Part shown: positions 63,836 through 64,000 of the stretch, piece by piece
How positions within the stretch are numbered: position 1 is the stretch's first letter
Layout: the number at the start of each line of letters is the position of its first letter
Assembly: GCA_000499405.2 (NCBI GenBank)
Contig: HG738138.1
Span: 25,337,960 to 25,401,959, forward strand
Direction of reading: 5' to 3'
DNA length: 64,000 bases
Source of the DNA: Onchocerca volvulus
Lineage: Eukaryota; Nematoda; Chromadorea; Rhabditida; Onchocercidae
Notes under the pieces: generated by a model
The model's input: the letters and a program-made list of their open reading frames with translations, nothing else
Databases searched by the model: none
Told to the model about the DNA's origin: nothing
Made by a program: the position numbers and the translations under genes

Positions 63836-64000
63836 ATGCGTAAGTTTTTACTAATAGTAATATTCTTTTTGCTGTCTGGTTGCGAGGATCATTGTATTAA
63901 GCCAGAGAATTTATTAAACTTGCGCGAAAAATTAGACTTAAATTTTTTCTTTAAAGAGAAATTGAGTATATTAGCCGCTGAAATAAAAGAAAGTTTGCTA
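63836..64000 (+). CDS. N-terminus of a Rickettsiales-type lipoprotein, runs off the window
   Basis: 55 codons are open to the edge without a stop. Residues 1-16 (MRKFLLIVIFFLLSGC) form a classical lipoprotein signal: basic start, hydrophobic core and lipobox LSGC with lipidated C16. It then continues EDHCIKPENLLNLREKLD. The product would be exported and lipid-anchored in a bacterium. A Cys-rich, acidic start right after the lipobox is also a feature of VirB6-family type IV secretion proteins of Rickettsiales, so that is one candidate. The visible part is too short to decide and no database check was possible. In a worm nucleus it would be a non-functional fragment. Confidence 0.65.
   Translation, partial: MRKFLLIVIFFLLSGCEDHCIKPENLLNLREKLDLNFFFKEKLSILAAEIKESLL

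Larger units (their letters stand above)
63753..64000 (+). other. Bacterial-like (Wolbachia-type) DNA joined to AKR-3 intron 7
   Basis: From about 63753 similarity to AKR intron 7 stops. The new sequence has compact bacterial gene layout: a short reading-frame tail ending NAASSGSGQSE then TAA at 63795-63797, a gap of 38 bases, AGGATAGG as a ribosome-binding-like site, and a lipoprotein start at 63836. The apparent ATG at 63738 lies in worm intron sequence, so the frame from there is chimeric. Wolbachia DNA in filarial nuclear genomes is well documented. The species of origin is inferred from gene style only. Confidence 0.7.

Overview
The window is nuclear DNA of a nematode, most likely a filarial one (Onchocercidae). 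It is very AT-rich, with long A/T runs and trinucleotide arrays. The genes are short-exon and intron-split, with splice acceptors mostly of the TTTCAG type, and two genes have such an acceptor 2 nt before the ATG, as expected for spliced-leader trans-splicing. The last ~250 bases read like Rickettsiales (Wolbachia-type) DNA joined inside a worm intron. Species cannot be named from the sequence alone.

Layout. 1-17447: gene-poor, AT-rich DNA with several degenerate minisatellites and a promoter-like stretch at 3.1-4.0 kb. 17448-24789 (+): a five-exon tandem CCCH zinc-finger protein of the tristetraprolin/TIS11 family (386 aa) with a C-terminal CNOT1-binding motif. 24790-38344: a low-complexity desert with two small islands of ordinary-looking sequence (28.1 and 37.4 kb). 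42092-38345 (-): a nine-exon mRNA cap guanine-N7 methyltransferase (358 aa). 43.8-63.6 kb: a rearranged cluster of aldo-keto reductase (AKR) genes. AKR-1 (+, 46427-51565) and AKR-2 (-, 56086-53182) are convergent and each has eight exons with identical phases. The last exon of a third copy, AKR-3 (-, 63574-63496), lies near the right edge. Flanks of these genes are repeated in inverted orientation (42.5-43.0 with 57.4-57.9 kb; 51.3-52.6 with 60.5-63.75 kb).

Mobile DNA. Three copies (A 43832-45970, B 47645-49854, C 60736-62658) of one Helitron family are present. In element orientation each starts TC, ends CTAG after a GC-rich hairpin, and sits between A and T with no target duplication. The inverted duplication supplies an exact empty site for copy C. 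All three carry a decayed remnant that resembles the C-terminal end of a Helitron helicase. Copy B, inside AKR-1 intron 2, also holds a ~390 bp coding-like insert absent from A and C, probably a captured host gene fragment.

The right edge. AKR-3 intron 7 matches AKR-1 intron 7 until about 63752, then changes abruptly to a bacterial-looking segment: the tail of one reading frame, a Shine-Dalgarno-like sequence, and the start of an intact lipoprotein gene with a clear lipobox, running off the window. This is either a Wolbachia-to-nucleus transfer that cut an AKR gene or an assembly join. The two regulatory genes act in mRNA metabolism (cap methylation; deadenylation-coupled decay of AU-rich mRNAs), while the AKRs are NADPH-dependent carbonyl reductases; no operon-like link between them is visible.
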